From Hippasteria phrygiana (Eukaryota; Echinodermata; Asteroidea; Valvatida; Goniasteridae): DNA of 64,000 nucleotides. Location of the stretch: positions 558,001 through 622,000 of the forward strand of contig JAZGUH010000731.1 in NCBI GenBank assembly GCA_037893225.1. Direction: 5' to 3'. Below, piece by piece: positions 22,701 through 36,859 of this stretch. The notes beneath the pieces are model-generated. The model saw only the letters and a list, made by a program, of their open reading frames with translations, searched no databases and was not told where the DNA came from. Position 1 is the first letter of the stretch; each line of letters begins with the position of its first letter. Both the position numbers and the translations under genes were made by a program.

Positions 22701-25700
22701 TCAAGTACGAGCTTCGATGATGTCATTCTGACTGTTTCTAAAGTACCAATTAGAGACCGGAACTGTCATAACCGGGATCATTTCACGAGTTGCTCTGGGC
22801 GGAGTGACGCGAATTCTTGGAAGCGATCGTAAGACCCCAGGAAGCAGGACTGGCGATGAAATTAAATTTTTTGGTTATGTGGAACTTAACCCTAACCCTC
22901 CAGGGTATGTTTGCTAGAACCCTGCCAGACGCACCAGATTGCATACTTGTGTGACTAGTGTCCAGAGTGCAGCAAAGTGGAGCTGTCAGCACTGAGGCAC
23001 TGTGCTGCGTCTGACAGGGTTAGGGTTAAAGGGCAAATCTTAGTGTCAGTGTGGTAGCTGAAACCCTAATCCATGGGCAGGATTCAAACCTGGACAGTGT
23101 TTTTAGAAACCCTAACCTCTTTGGGGGTTTCTCTGGGGACCCTGCAGAATCCAACCGAATCCAATGGCAGAAAAGTGCAAAGCCTACAAAATCTGACAGA
23201 ATACAACAGCTGTATGTATGTATGCAAATGCAGAACAAACATCTTTTCTTCACCGCCCACATCAACGAAATCCAACGGAAAGTACCGCACTATTTAGCAT
23301 GGTTAAGGTTAAAGCAGAACTCGGCAGGCAAGAAAAGCACATTTCTTGTTCCAACCTCATCAACGTACATATGGTGTAACTTTGAGTTGAGCTGTTCTCT
23401 CGAGTTTGTTTTTGCATTCAATAGGGGCCCTTTAACAATAGAGGACAATAGGGTCCCCGGTTGAGAAAGGTCCCCGTTTGGAAATCATGTACAAAACCAA
23501 TGAGGGACCTGGCGATAAAGTTATAAAGTATGAACAATAGGACAATAGGAGGTCACCGATTGCAGGCGTTTACACACTTTGTGTAAATAGGGTAGAGGAG
23601 AAGGGAGTGGGTGTGGTTCAATGCACACATGTTACTATTAAATACAGACCTAATTAAACTTGACTGAGTTTAACGTTGTTGAGCTATTTACGTACATGCA
23701 GTAGCCAAGCCAGGATTTGTGTAAATTGGGGTTGGGGAGGGAGAGGGAACGGAGAGGGTGTGGTTTTAATAACCAGGATACATCTTATTATTACATGTAA
23801 ACAAACCTCACTAATGTTAAGAGTTTACTGTTGAGTTGCTGTTTTCGTGTATCTCTTATGCAGTGGCCAAGCCTGTATTTCTGTTTATTGGGGGGGGGGG
23901 GGAAGTAGGGGAGAGAATGGCTTGAAGGGACACACTTCAGTGCATGGAAGCACTGATAAGTTCCAAAGAAATTTAAGATTTTTATCTGTTCAGTCAGGAA
24001 TTGGCCACAAGACCCTTGTCAAAGTCTTAAGGCTTGTACCAATTCTCATTTGAATTATGCAATTTGGAAATACATGTCCTTCAGTCAGTGAACTGGACTA
24101 TAATTGATAGCAGGAACGTTAATTTTGTTTCCTTTCTGCAGGAATTTGGAGATGCGACGGAAGCTCATTCTGTATTTCAAACGAAGAAACAGCGCTAGAA
24201 AGATGCGGGTATGTCAGTCTTCACCTTAAAAACTATTCCCAGGTCTTTTTAGCAGAAATATCGTTTGTCAATTTTCACAGTAAAGCAAAAGCTTCTGAGA
24301 ACCTGTTAGCTGTAATGTATGCCATATCCAGTATCTCAGCCGGTAAACCATTTTTTGCTAATCGAGTTCTTCTCTCTGCAGCAAACTTTTGTGCTGTATC
24401 AGAGCTGCCAACCAGCACTGATTTTGCATATTTCATATGAAAGTTCACAAAAAATACTGAAGTATGAATTTTTGTTTATAAATATGGATTTTGTGAAATC
24501 CTACCAAAATAATGTTTTGTCAAGGGATATCAGCGCTAACAAATATCCTTCGATAACAAACTCCTCACTTAATGGAACGATGGCCTACAACAAGCAAAAG
24601 CAGAAGAAATAACCTTTTTCCCTTTTTTGATGAGATCCATGTAAGTATGCTGAAGTATGCATTCTCACTATTAAGAACTATTGCCGTTTTAGGGATGCTG
24701 ACTATGCTACGCGAAAAAAAAAAATATTTTCAGGTGAAGTTTGAATATAATGAAAAATACAGATTTTCTGAGCAAAATACTGGTTTTTGCTTTCTGAATA
24801 CTGAAATGAGTTTGAAAAGGTTGCTCAAGAAAGCTGGACATTTGTTGGTCTTGTACAAGTAAAATCTGTGAAATCCCCCAATGCTTATCAAGCAATTAAA
24901 TGAACTCCAAGCTAGGTGGCTTTTACTGTGGAGTCTAATTAACCATTAGGGATTTAGCTGGTTAACGAAATGACAATTGAGGTTTGTCAGTATGGTCCTG
25001 GAGAAACTACCCAATGTGCTAGCTGAAATGCTTCCAATAATGGCTAAGGGATTTACATCCCGTCCGTCCAAAAATAGTCATCGAACAACCAACCCAGTTG
25101 GCACATCTGTCAAGATGCGGGGAACGATAAAGCCAACTTCCAGTTTTTGTTTTTTTCGTAGTAACGAAACCAACTAGCAGTCTGTCGGTCTACAGATTTT
25201 GTGTTGTGTGAAATCCTGAAATTTAACGTGTCTGTCGCAATCAGGTTGAATTTCTAATTAAGGGAAAGGGGGGCTTTAGCCATTAAATAAGCCGCAGAAG
25301 AGCTGGAAAGCACAAAATGAATCACTGAAAAAGTTGTCACCCCTGACTATGTGTGGAACATTTTTGGAGGGGGATAATAGTGCGCTAACCCTTGTTGTTC
25401 GTACATGTACTTGTACCTGTTCATGGTCATCTTTTTTTATAGAGTATCTTTTTACAAGGAGTATTTACTTCGTGAGATTGAAGCTGAAGACATGCAATAG
25501 AGATTAGGAATTTATTCTTGGGCATGTGGTGTGCCTCTTTAGGGCCGAGTTTGCCAGAGTAATAGCTTTTACAGCATTGAAGGGAATGTTGCGGTTGGGC
25601 ATATATTTTAAGCCCCTTATATTGAATCAACGTTGCACTGTCTTTGTTCCACACGCACATGTCAAGGCCCAAGAGTGGTTTGATTGTGTAATAGACCCAT

Positions 25701-28700
25701 GACGTAATGACTTTGTTTACATGTGCGCTTTCCTATGGGAGCCAGGTTAGGGCACCAGACAAGGTAGGGACATAGGAAAGCGCACATGTAAACAAAGCGT
25801 GACGTCATTACGTCTTAGGTCTATTGGTTTGATTCAGCCTAGCCATTTGCCCTTGATTTTACTTTGTAGGCAGGATCAATTGAAGAGGGGGGGGGGGGGG
25901 GGAGAATGTGTGGGGGAAGGTGAGTTGGTTTCACCGATGGTGGAAGTTAACCTCCCTGGGTCTATTTATACATGTAGGTCTGAAAATTAGAATAATTTCT
26001 CTGCAATCTGTTGAAGAATTTTATCCTGTGTTTAGATCTGGGCCCAGGCAAACCGTAAGGCTTGTCAGGTTGGTAATTCAACATGTCGTCAAACCTACCA
26101 CCTTTGATCGTAACCCTTTTCCGAGAGTGGCTTTAAAAGCCTTATATTTGGCGATTTCAATAAAAAGGTTTAGTATAGAAGGTTTAGAAGATTCCAACCA
26201 AGCTTTTATGGGCAGGATGAATGCGGCCATGATAGGGGGCCATCCGCACCTGACAAGTCACGTATGTTTTATATGACTGCAAACATTGATTGTTTCCCAT
26301 CACCCCGGTTCGGGGTTCACAAAGGCACGTCACATGTATGTGAAAGCCCCCTAGCAATGGCCGCCCGTGTCGGACCAGTACAGGCCAATATCAAAGAAGG
26401 TTGGATTCGTCTGCAGTGTACCTCATTTCCAACAAATACAGACAGAATTCTGGCAATTCACAGTGTGTATGGAAATCAAAAACAGAAAACACAGAATCAA
26501 AGAGACTTCAGAATTTGGTCTTTTGTAAAAGCTACCGATATTTATTTATGCTATAAGCATATTCTTTATATCAGAAAGTTGGTTGAATATGAGAGGTTAA
26601 AGTGCAGAATATATGCATTGAGAATAAAAGCAAAAACAACTTACCAAAGTGATCTGTGGGATTTTAGCATTCCATTTATGTACATGTAGGTGGTGTACAG
26701 GTCACTTTTATGATAAGTGATGGCGGACAGCTGTTTTTAAATATTGGTTTTGGAGGCCTGTTAGGCCGTGTCCGAATTACTTGGCTACGGCTTGAAATTA
26801 CACACAAGTCTATGTGATGTGGTTGCAGCCACTGCCATAGACAAGTGTGTATTTTCAAGCCGCAGCCAAGTCACTTTAGAGTGGACGGAGAACGGAATTT
26901 GACTAAATGGCTGTTATAGAGTACCGAAGTGATGACGTCAATGCAATGTTTGGAACCAGAATAGTTTTATTTTGTGTCAGTGTGTTTGCATGACTGGCTG
27001 TTAACAAAGGAACAGTCGAAATCTCCATTTGTTTGAAGCCAGTTGTCGTGCCAACTGATGTCAGACTTTGGTACTCTATTTCTGATTCTAGGAGAGATAC
27101 CTTTGCCAGCGATATGATCAGCTCTTTGGGGTGTGGGAGAAACGGATGGAACAGCTGGAGAACAACCCCAAGAGAAAGTGAGTGCTGTTTTGAAAATTTG
27201 AGTCCAACTAGAACGTTCTTTTTCCAGTGGGGTCAAAATGATCAGATGTTGGCAACAACAACATCCATTGATGTGAATGTTAATATATGAACCCTCCTAC
27301 TATTATAACTATCACAACCTATCGAAAAACCAAATCCTCTCCTCGCCCACAGCTTGTGTGTCTCAACCTGTCACTCGATAGGTTTTAATAGATAGGGTAG
27401 TTGGCTCCAATTTGGCACCTGGAGAGGGAGGGTTAATGAATTTGAATACATGTATATCATGCAATGCCCTTAGTCGGTTTCCAGTAATTATTTTTTTTAA
27501 TTTTATTATTTTTTTTCAGGGCTAAGGATGCAAAGGTGCGAGAGTACTTTGAAAAGCAGTTCCCAGAGATTCGGAAACAGCGAGAACAGCAGGAGCGATT
27601 CTCAAGGTAGTACCCCCCTCAAAGGATTTTCAAGTTTAATAAAATGTAAACAATATAACGTGATAAACTTCAAGTAGCCATACGCCCAGAATTTTACTTT
27701 TAAAATGTTTACTTAAAAACCGTGGCCCAAGGCCTTAAATTCCAACGCCAAAATTGTGAATAAAATGAATTATCAATGAAGATTGCATCGGGTCTCACCA
27801 CACTGTGGGAGCAGTGCTTAAGAGTCTGCACTGTAAAAGCGACCAAACAACTTCACCATTTTGAACAGAGCATACTGACCGAAACGTCAAGTTATTAAGA
27901 CCCCTAAATGCTTCACTTTGTAGAGTTAATCTCTTCAAATGTACTTCTCTCTAGTTGTACTCTTCACCACGCAAAGCCTAACATCAGTGTTACTTCTAAC
28001 CCCTAGTCTGATGGAGAGGCAAAACAATAATTTTAGACTGGCAGTTTTTGCTTGTATTAAACACATATCCAAACCCCCTTTCTTTTATTTAATCTTTAAA
28101 ATTAGTAAATAAAATCTCATTACCTCATTCCAAAATGGTTTGAAAATGGTTAATATAGGCCTAGGTTGCAGCAAGGGGTATCGTTTCTGAAGAATTGGCT
28201 GGTAGTGGACAGGCAGTTTTTAATTCTTCCACGAGAATGAACAAGTAGATATGGAATCCTGGATGAAACCCTACCTCATATTACATTGATTGTTTCAGCA
28301 TGCACGCTGACTCTGTATTGTCTTGTGCATTCCTGTCCTTCTTTTTTATTTTTAGAGCGGGGACACGAAGCAGCTGGGGTAACATTGCCCGCAGCGACGC
28401 AGAGCTAGCCGAGATTGTAGACGGTCTGAATGAACAGGAAGCCAATGACCGACACATCCGTAGCCTGGCCGTAGTGCCTCCACTCTTGTTTGACGCGGAG
28501 CAGCGAAGGGTGAAATTCATCAACAGGAATGGTACAGGGCACATTTTATTCCAAATGCACGGAACGCAACCACTTTTCTTATTACCTTCCAGTGAAAGAG
28601 ATTCGGGAATTGATTTATTACAAATATAAACCCATTTTGCATAGCGTATCAGAAGTACAACAAAGATTTTAATCCTGATAAAAAGTAGACACACCCCTTT

Positions 28701-31700
28701 GATGGCTTCCCGAACACTAATTTTAGTGCTATTTAATCAACCTCAAAAAAAAAAAAAATAGAGAGATTGACACAAAGCAACAGATAAAAGAAAAATAGAA
28801 AAATAAAACGAGAGCTAATAGTTCAAACAAAATTTACTGAAAGTCGTAAAATGAGAGCATGCACTTAATGTTAGGGTCCCCCTAAAAAAGGACAATAATC
28901 ACCAAAACGCAAGTAAATCAACAAACGTAAGCAGCCATGTTGGTCAGGGGCCACAAAAGTAAATCAAATCATTTGTGACCCGCTCTGGAAAAAAGTATAT
29001 TATGTTGCAAAATATGAAAAATTAGTTTGATGTATGTTTGGAAAGCCCGCAATGTAAGCTTTCATTTGGTACGTGATAGAGCTCCAAAGCCCTTTCTGTT
29101 GAAGAGGTATCGCGTTTTTGCATATTAATTAGTTCCATGGAGTTCAAATTGCACAACAGAGAAAACAGGCTTTGAAATAGCTAATTCTAATACAATGCAA
29201 TGGAACAATGCACTCTAAAAAAGGTTATTTTTTAAAACTTTATTCACTGAAATCAACATTGTTGTGCACCAAACCTGAAACTTTAGATATTTCAGATGTC
29301 ATAAAAGACAAAAAACAAACAAATGAATTTTGACGAAAAATGTCACCCTCTCAATGTTGAAAGGCCATTACAACGCATAGCGCGACTTGTATCACCTTTT
29401 TCTGGAGCGGGTCACATTTTTGTTTGGAGGCATGTGAGCCCACGCACAATGAAAACACAACAGAAATACTAATATTAAACATGAATAGACTGTATCGAAT
29501 ATGACGTCATGGCAGCCATGTTTTGAGACACACGCATACAGTAATACATGTACGTGCCGGTATTATATGCCTGTCTCACAATATGGCCGCATATTGTTGC
29601 TATGGCGATGTGGGTATCGATATGGTCTATAGCTATGAATGAAGTGTTCCAGGGGTGAGATTTGTCAGAATTTTTCCTGATTTCAGGATTTTTTTTCGGG
29701 ATGTCAGGATTTTAAAAAAATCTCTTTTGCAATTTGGAATTCCTGAGGTGTTGTCCTAAAGGTGTTTTTACCTGTAAAAGTGGATATAGACCAATAAAAA
29801 CGGATATTTTAAGGGAGGTGCCTTTAGGCAAATACAAACTATATGTTGATCTGGATTTTTCGTGGATTTCGTTGAATTTTCATTTTTGGCCAATCTCACC
29901 CCGGTATTCACGGTTACAAGTTTTTGGCATAAGTCATTTTGCTTTATGACCATCAAGGACTTGTTGAAGACCCACTAAAGGAGTATAAGAATCGTCTGCG
30001 GCTGAACATCTGGGATGACGAGGAAAAGGAGATCTTCAGGGATAAGTTCATCCTCCATCCCAAGAACTTTCAGCTGGTTGCCTCCTTCTTGGAGAGAAAG
30101 GTATTTATTTGATTGGCTCAGTTGGTTTGTTGATTTGTGGTTCTGTTGGTTGGTTGATTAATTGACAGGTTGATTGATAATTGATTGATCAATCAATAAT
30201 CAATCAATTCGCAAACTGGTCAGTAATCAATGGATCCGTCAGAAAATAAAGATGTCATTGAATGAAAATAACAGGCATGCAACTTTTCCTCGGATCAGCT
30301 GATTTCCTCGTTTTTCATTTCACACTTTATGCCATTGAAAATTGAAAAACAGTGTACAAAGTCTTGTAAAGAGTGGAATTTCCTCGTTTTTTGTTAATTC
30401 CAAGTTGCATGCCTGAAATAAGTTGATATATCGGGCAATAGATTGATCGATCAATCACATAACAGATCAGCTAATCATTTCGGGCACACCAGTCTGGTTT
30501 AGGAAAGTCAGACTAATCAAAAATTCAGAGTGGTGCTTTTGATCTGTAGTGCTTTAGTTGCAGTGCAGGCTGCATTATATTTGTTTATGCAAGTTCGCCC
30601 CAAACAAGGCTAAAAGCCAAGTATGGAGCTATGGGCTCCGTGCACAACTACCCCCTCAGCGGAAAGAAAAGGCCATCTTACCTGACTTCAATTTAAGTGT
30701 CTGGTTCCCGCTGTGATATTCTTATTGAAAACGCAATTATCGAGAGTCGGCGAACAGACAAAGCAATCCCACTGGTATACGAGTATCAAATGAACGAGGA
30801 GCGCGGTGCGAATACCAGCGACGTACTGCCCATGGAAGTGCGGTTGCAATGTGGACAGCGCCCTCATTCGACGGCGCACGGAGCCCATAAAGGAAAAAAC
30901 AATCCAAAAAATCACAAACTATGCCTGGATGCCAATGCTTCAGTTTTCTCGACATTTCTCTGTAAATATATCACACATTATGGTATGATTTTTACACTCG
31001 GACTTTGGAAATAGGTTAAGTACATGTAACTAGCCAAAGAGATGAAATTTGGTGGATTTCAGGGTAGTGTGTGCCTTTTAAAGCATGATTGAAAGAAGTT
31101 GTGCTCCAGTGATTTAGGCACTGTGTTTCACTGAATTCTACATCCTCTGCCTTAATGCGATGTAATTCTTTATTTTTTTTATCAGAGACTTCCAAACATC
31201 CCCTTTGGCATAGTTTCGTCAAATGTATAATTGGATTTACCCGTCACTTTCTGTAGATCAGATCAAGATGTTTAATTTAATCGCAGCGCACTGTAAGTTC
31301 TTCATTCAGCAAACGCTGTCACATCAAGCGTGAAACTCTCGATCATTTTCTGTCATCCGATTTTAAAAATCTCATGAATCTTCCAGTCTGCAGATGGTAG
31401 CATTTTTCCCGACACAATTAATTTGTTGCCTTTTCTGTTTTGTTTTTTCCCCCCATGGAATAATCAAATCAGAATTTTGGGATGACTCGTAATTTGACAC
31501 TGAAGCACGTCTTTCCCTTGGTTCAGTGCCAAGGCCTAAACATCCCTTGGGGGCGGATTTGGGATGTGGTTGGACGGAATGCCAAATTTCCCCAATTTCC
31601 TCTAATTTGGGAGCAGATTTGGAATTTAAAGGCTTGTCGGAGATGGAACGTATTGTAGGTTTGCCGAGCAGATTTTGCTCAATTTTTCGAACTATTTTGC

Positions 31701-34700
31701 AGGTCACAAGGTGGTTTTACTTATTACCATGAAGAGTCTTTTAAGGAGCCCTTGCTGTCAACTTCACTATGTCTCAAACATTTGTCATTTTCTAATCATT
31801 AAATTATTTTCGGTACGACAAGCCACTGAACTGTAGTTTGAAAAGTTTATCATCCACAGAGTAAGTCACAGTGCAATTTGTATTGAAAGTTTGAGGCAAG
31901 AGAATTACAAATGAATTGCTCTTGTTTTACCATCTACGGTAATTTGGAGCAAGGTGGGAATTCTCCCACTTTCTTTTCCCTAAAGGGCTCTTTTTACCAA
32001 TTTTTCGCTCGTCCTTTTAATCAGCAATAGCCCTCTACTGGACAGTTCAAAACCGTATATGGGCATTTCCACAGTAAAGGGGTACAAAAGTGTAACATGG
32101 GATTGGGAAATTAAGCAGGATAATAATATCCAGTTGTTTATCCTCTTTTCCTCTTGTACATTCCCACCCCATCTTTGAGGATTGTGCTCACAAAGAATTG
32201 AAGACTTTCCAGGCAAATTTTACAAGATATGTATGCTCAGAATGCTACGTACATGTATGTAACATGGACAGAAAGTTTGTTAATATTGAAAGAAAGTTAC
32301 AATTACAATAAATGTCTTCATCAAATATTGTGCCTTTTCATTCTTATCCCTACAGCATTGTTTCCTGTAAAAACCAAGACAATCTACTGTATATTTCAGA
32401 TGTTACAGGTTATTATGTACAGAATATTACGTACGTAACGTGGACAGGAATTTGTCACAACATCTCTGTCCACGTTACGTACGTTACCTATAAGTGTCTT
32501 AAAGACCAACGAAATTGTGTTTATTGTGGCTGTTAGCACTCCTAAATGGGTTATTAATATGAATGAGATGACATTTGGGTAGATTCATGCACATGATAAT
32601 TAGTGTCCTGTCAATTTGTAGTAAACATTCTGTCTTCGTTACATATGTAATTATTTACGACGACCCCTGTAATTTCTAAAGTACAGAGAAAGTCTGCTAT
32701 ATTGTTTGTACACATGATCATTAGGGCCTCGGGAATGTACAGGAAAAAACTAAACAAAATATCTTGCTTTGCTGTACCCTCCAGTGTCCCCCCCTTCAAA
32801 TCAAAAATTTGCTATCAATTGTACCCCGTTAGTGTGGAAATGCCCACATAGATTTTATTGTGTAAATATTCTTGTATTTGTGTAAGTATTCTTGTATTTG
32901 TGTAAATATTCTTGTATTTGTAAGTGTTGATGTTCGTTAATCCGTCTCACAGATGTACTTTTTGCTTGTAAATTTACATCCATACTTGTTTATACATCTG
33001 TATGTGAATGAAGAGAAATTCATCCCACTCATTTAAAGTTTCTTGTTTGAATAGACACGTAATACAGTCGACTATTGGTGTGTTCGGATAAGCTGAAGCT
33101 TGTAAAGAATATTTAAGATAGAGGGATGAAAAGTAGATATTTGCCAAGCACGTTACCCAGCATTGTCTGAAATTTCTTAACCCGAACCCTTTTAGCCAAG
33201 ATGCCTCCTTCAAAGTCCTCCAATTGCCTCCTATAAATTACTTTTGCAAGTAGCCCATGCTAGTGTACGTTCACCACTGTAGGTATAAGTACTAGGTGAA
33301 ACATGGCAATCCTATATGTACTTCAATCCTCCAAAATCAACCACCATTTCACAATCCTCTAAAAATCCTCCAAAACTACCTGGTTGATTTTGGAGGATTG
33401 GGGCAGGTTAGGGTTAGAAACAAAGAGATGAGGCAAAGAGGCATTTGAACGTTCTCATCAGGCATGAATAGACCAACAGTTTTCACTAGTTTAAAAAGCT
33501 TTCAAGGCATCTTTTATCATGTAGGACACTTTATCGTGAAATTATCCCAAATTGGATTTTAAGCACATGAACTCAGTAAAAAGTTGAACATTAGCTTCTG
33601 TGTATCAAATGCTCTTTGCCTTCAGCCACACCCTATCACATCAGCCACACCCTATCACATCAGCCACACCCTATCACATCAGCCACACCCTATCACATCA
33701 GCCACACCCTGCATATGCATAATTTCTTAAAAGAACAGGCAATATAAAATGAAAGGTAACACGCGTCTATTACTGGATTGTGTATACAACACTTTTACCC
33801 CTGTCAGTTGAATCATCAATCATTTCTGCAACCTCAATTTTAAGGTGATTGGAAGTGCCGCGGCCTAGTGGTTTGGAGCATTGAATTCATGGTCTGCGGG
33901 TAATTCTGCAAGTTGTGGGTCGCCTAATATGGGTGGAGGCATTATTAATGCCTTGCAGTGGACTAGTTACCCATCCCGACCCTATTCATACTGTGAAGAG
34001 ATCAGATTATCTTGTCCTGTTTCAGTGTGAGTTGCTGGTTCTTCCACACTTTCCTCTGTAGCCCACACCTCGAGTGGCCTTTGGCCTTTGGCCTTGTGAT
34101 GGGCAATTTGCAGAAAATAAAATTGTACAACATATTCATCAGGATCGTCACCAACTCTTCTTACATGTACAGCAATTTTCTCCTTAAAGGAGTCTCACCC
34201 AAGATTTTATCTTGCTTCTGCAGAAGAATGCAGAACAAGAATGAGTCCGACTCTGAAACATTACTTTTATTCCCCCGTCGAAATTTGCAGAGCATCGCAG
34301 ACTGCGTGCTGTACTACTACCAGACCAAGAAGAACGAGAGCTACAAACAGATGCTGCGTAAAAGCCACGTCAACAAACGCAAGAAGGGGTTCCCTCCCAA
34401 GGCGTCAGTCAGCCGGCACCAGCAGGCCGAGATCGAGGTCAAGGAGGAGAAGGATAAAGACGTAGAGAATTTGACCTACCAGTGAGTCTCACTCTCTTTC
34501 AATGTACCCTCCTACTCCAGGGACACTTCAAAACCCTTCAGATATTCTCATGTGAAGGATTTTTAAGGGTTAAACTGTGAGCTGAGTGGACTTCTGAAGT
34601 GTTTTGAAGTATATGGATCTATTGTAGGGCTGTGCATCAGAACCGGGTACCCGGGTACGGGGGTACCTGGGTACCCGGGTACGGGGGTACCTGGGTACCC

Positions 34701-36828
34701 GGGTACGGGGGTACCTGGGTACCCGGGTACGGGGGTACCTGGGTACATGTACCTGACCGCTAATGTCGGGAACCGGTTCCATATTATGGAATCGAGTACC
34801 CATAACTGAAATAGAGTACCGAAGTCTGACGTCAGTTGCCGCGGCAACTGGTTCCAAACACATGCAGTTTAGAATGTATTCTGGTTCCAAACATTGCATT
34901 GATTGACGTCATCACTTCGGTACTCTATATTACTTAGTAACTTCTCAGACAATGCAAAAGAAAGTGTTTGAATGTCATTTGTGGGGAATTTTCCAAATGA
35001 AAACCAGGGTAAATGGAAACAAAATTAATGTTTGTGACGCTTGCGAAAATGCAATTTACACCGTAAAGCTATAGAGCTCACTGTACACAGTTGCATCTTG
35101 CTGCATTGATGCACCGATGTGGTAGTATTAACGTGCGGACCTTTCCGAACAGTATGAACAGCAATTTCCAAGATTTAATGTTTGGGATTGGCTTTCTTTA
35201 ACGGGTACCTGGGTACCGGTGGGTTTTTTCAGTTGGTTACCCGATTCCCGTACTACCCGTAAATGCTCACCCCTAATCTATTGGTGGGATGGTAAAAAGG
35301 GATCATGAGCAAATAAATTGTACTGGCAAGATCCCTAATGTGTGTACTAGTTACTGCCTCTGCATATCTGAAAATATAATTTAAAAAAGCAAAGTTGATG
35401 GATGCAGTGTCAGATGTTGAGACAGGATATTGCTAGGAGGCTTCTTGAACCTTGCGGGAAAACTAAGATTAGCAAAACATGAGGGTTTCATTGCCACAAG
35501 TTATTAGAAACTTCCAATGACTCCCAGACCAAATTGTGTTGAATCATGCCAAAGGACGTGCCGCATGTGTGTCCACAGTCCACACGCAGTAAAGACATCA
35601 ATTGGAGTTAAGAATTCATTCAAATTGAAGTTGAAGGCAGCATTCATTGGAATTAGCAAGAGAAACTGAAGTTCATGTGAGCGTTTAACTGAGATGTAAA
35701 GATACACCCAGAATGATATGGTTACTCCCCCCCCCCTTGTCCCTGTACCTATACACACTCCAAACTATTCCCTCCAGATATCTGAAAGGAATTCCTGAGA
35801 TTCCGAGAACACAATTGGGGGGGGGGGATTGGTTTCCTCTGTCCCTATCTTGCTTCAAATGTGTAAAGATGGCAAATTAATATAGAGAAAAAGTTACAAT
35901 CATTGATGTGTAAAGTGAAAAGAGTTAGCAGTTAATGGAAACAGTTTCGATCCAAGCTAAAAATGGCATCAATCCAATTTCTCAATGATTTATACAACCG
36001 AGTTACCTACTGTGACAGGGTTAATCCAAGTTAAAGACCGTTAAATCCAGGTGAATGCGTGCATGCAGCTTTGCCTGTGATCATTTACTTAATAACCACA
36101 TCTGCGGAAGTGACAGGCCGTATCGTGTTGCGAATCCGTGCGGTTTAAACTCTGTGCACCCCCCCCACCCCCTTCCCCCTGCAGCAATTTGTCTGATCGG
36201 CCATAGCCTGTGTCCCAAGACTGTTACATTAATAATCAGGGATATCCCTTGTCCTTCACATTAATAAGGTCCCCCTTGTCTTTTGGCTGGCGTCTTGCCA
36301 AAGTGTCCTATATATAGCCACAACTGAGGCTAACTGGTTCTTCTGATTACATCGCTGTAATCATTGCTGGGAGGAGGGGAAGTTTTGCTGTTTATAATTT
36401 TGCCGGAGTTTTGCTCTCGATTATGTTGCATTTTCTTTCTCCTTCTTCCATGGAACATCTGGATGGATTGCAATCAGCTAAAATTGAATTCACCCTAACA
36501 GTCCAAAATCCTCCAATTTTAACATGATTTTGTATGCATCCCAGGGGGTTAGGGTTAAACAAGTATATGTAGGGGCAGGTCCGGGGGGGGGGGGGGGGGG
36601 GGGGGGGAATTGAAACCCACCCCTTGCTCTTTTCCATTTTTTGAATTTGTTTTTTGTGTGCGTTTTCTTTTACGTTTGACTGTAGTAGTGTCAGACCAGA
36701 AGCAAAATTTGTATTTGTTTCTTATTATTTTCATGATTATGATTATTTTTTGATTGTTTTCTTTTTTCTTTTTTCTTTTTATTTCAAGCGTAGCCATAAC
36801 AGTTTCAAATATAAAAAACAAAAAGTTG

Positions 36829-36859
<31 letters not shown>

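Larger units (their letters stand above)
21989..24141. other. Intron between exons 4 and 5
   Basis: SINE-like copy (22128-22366), a C-rich run with CCACCCCACCC (22390-22460), TTAA MITE (22890-23025), AATCCAAC-rich MITE sequence (23060-23310), and a dispersed repeat (23400-23640) shared with 58785-59310. G run at 23890-23902. Confidence 0.6.
24209..27091. other. Intron between exons 5 and 6
   Basis: Hairpin element (25690-25823), G17 run (25886-25902), SINE-like copy (25918-26168), hairpin element (26780-26871), and a MITE (26916-27079) ending 12 nt before exon 6. 24209-25680 shows nothing clear. Confidence 0.6.
27178..29957. other. Introns around exons 7 and 8
   Basis: 27293-27432 is a TTAA-type MITE. 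27607-28355 shows nothing clear. 28975-29415 is an inverted-end element. 29652-29902 is a GGGGTGAGATT-type MITE ending near exon 9. 28740-28760 and nearby are A-rich. Confidence 0.6.
30101..34290. other. Intron between exons 9 and 10
   Basis: A TTGATTGAT-type simple repeat (30115-30215), a MITE (30272-30415), a LINE tail (30590-30632, minus), a pair of inverted ends GGGCATTTCCACA/TGTGGAAATGCCC (about 32057 and 32846), a hairpin (32434-32486), the 20-bp minisatellite (32861-32920), GGATTTTGG MITE sequence (33180-33420), a 19-bp repeat (33623-33710), a tRNA-like SINE (33850-33990, weak) and a LINE tail (34062-34120). Confidence 0.6.
34625..35275. mobile_element. hAT-like element with perfect ATCTATTG duplication
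   Basis: Ends TAGGGCTGTGCAT and ATGCTCACCCCTA; identical flanks ATCTATTG (34617-34624, 35276-35283). Contains a 24-bp GGTACC-type array and a nested MITE at 34811-34928. Confidence 0.87.

Noticed and set aside
22286..23030. Telomere-like TTAGGG words (GGTTAGGGTTAA)
   Set aside because: Single copies at MITE ends next to TTAA sites, not tandem telomere repeats.
33850..33990. tRNA-like SINE head (GGCCTAGTGGTTTGGAGC)
   Set aside because: A-box-like only; no good B box, so not listed as a separate feature.
34012..34290. Upstream extension of the exon 10 open frame
   Set aside because: It crosses a LINE tail and the clear acceptor at 34281-34290; exon 9 joins in phase at 34291.
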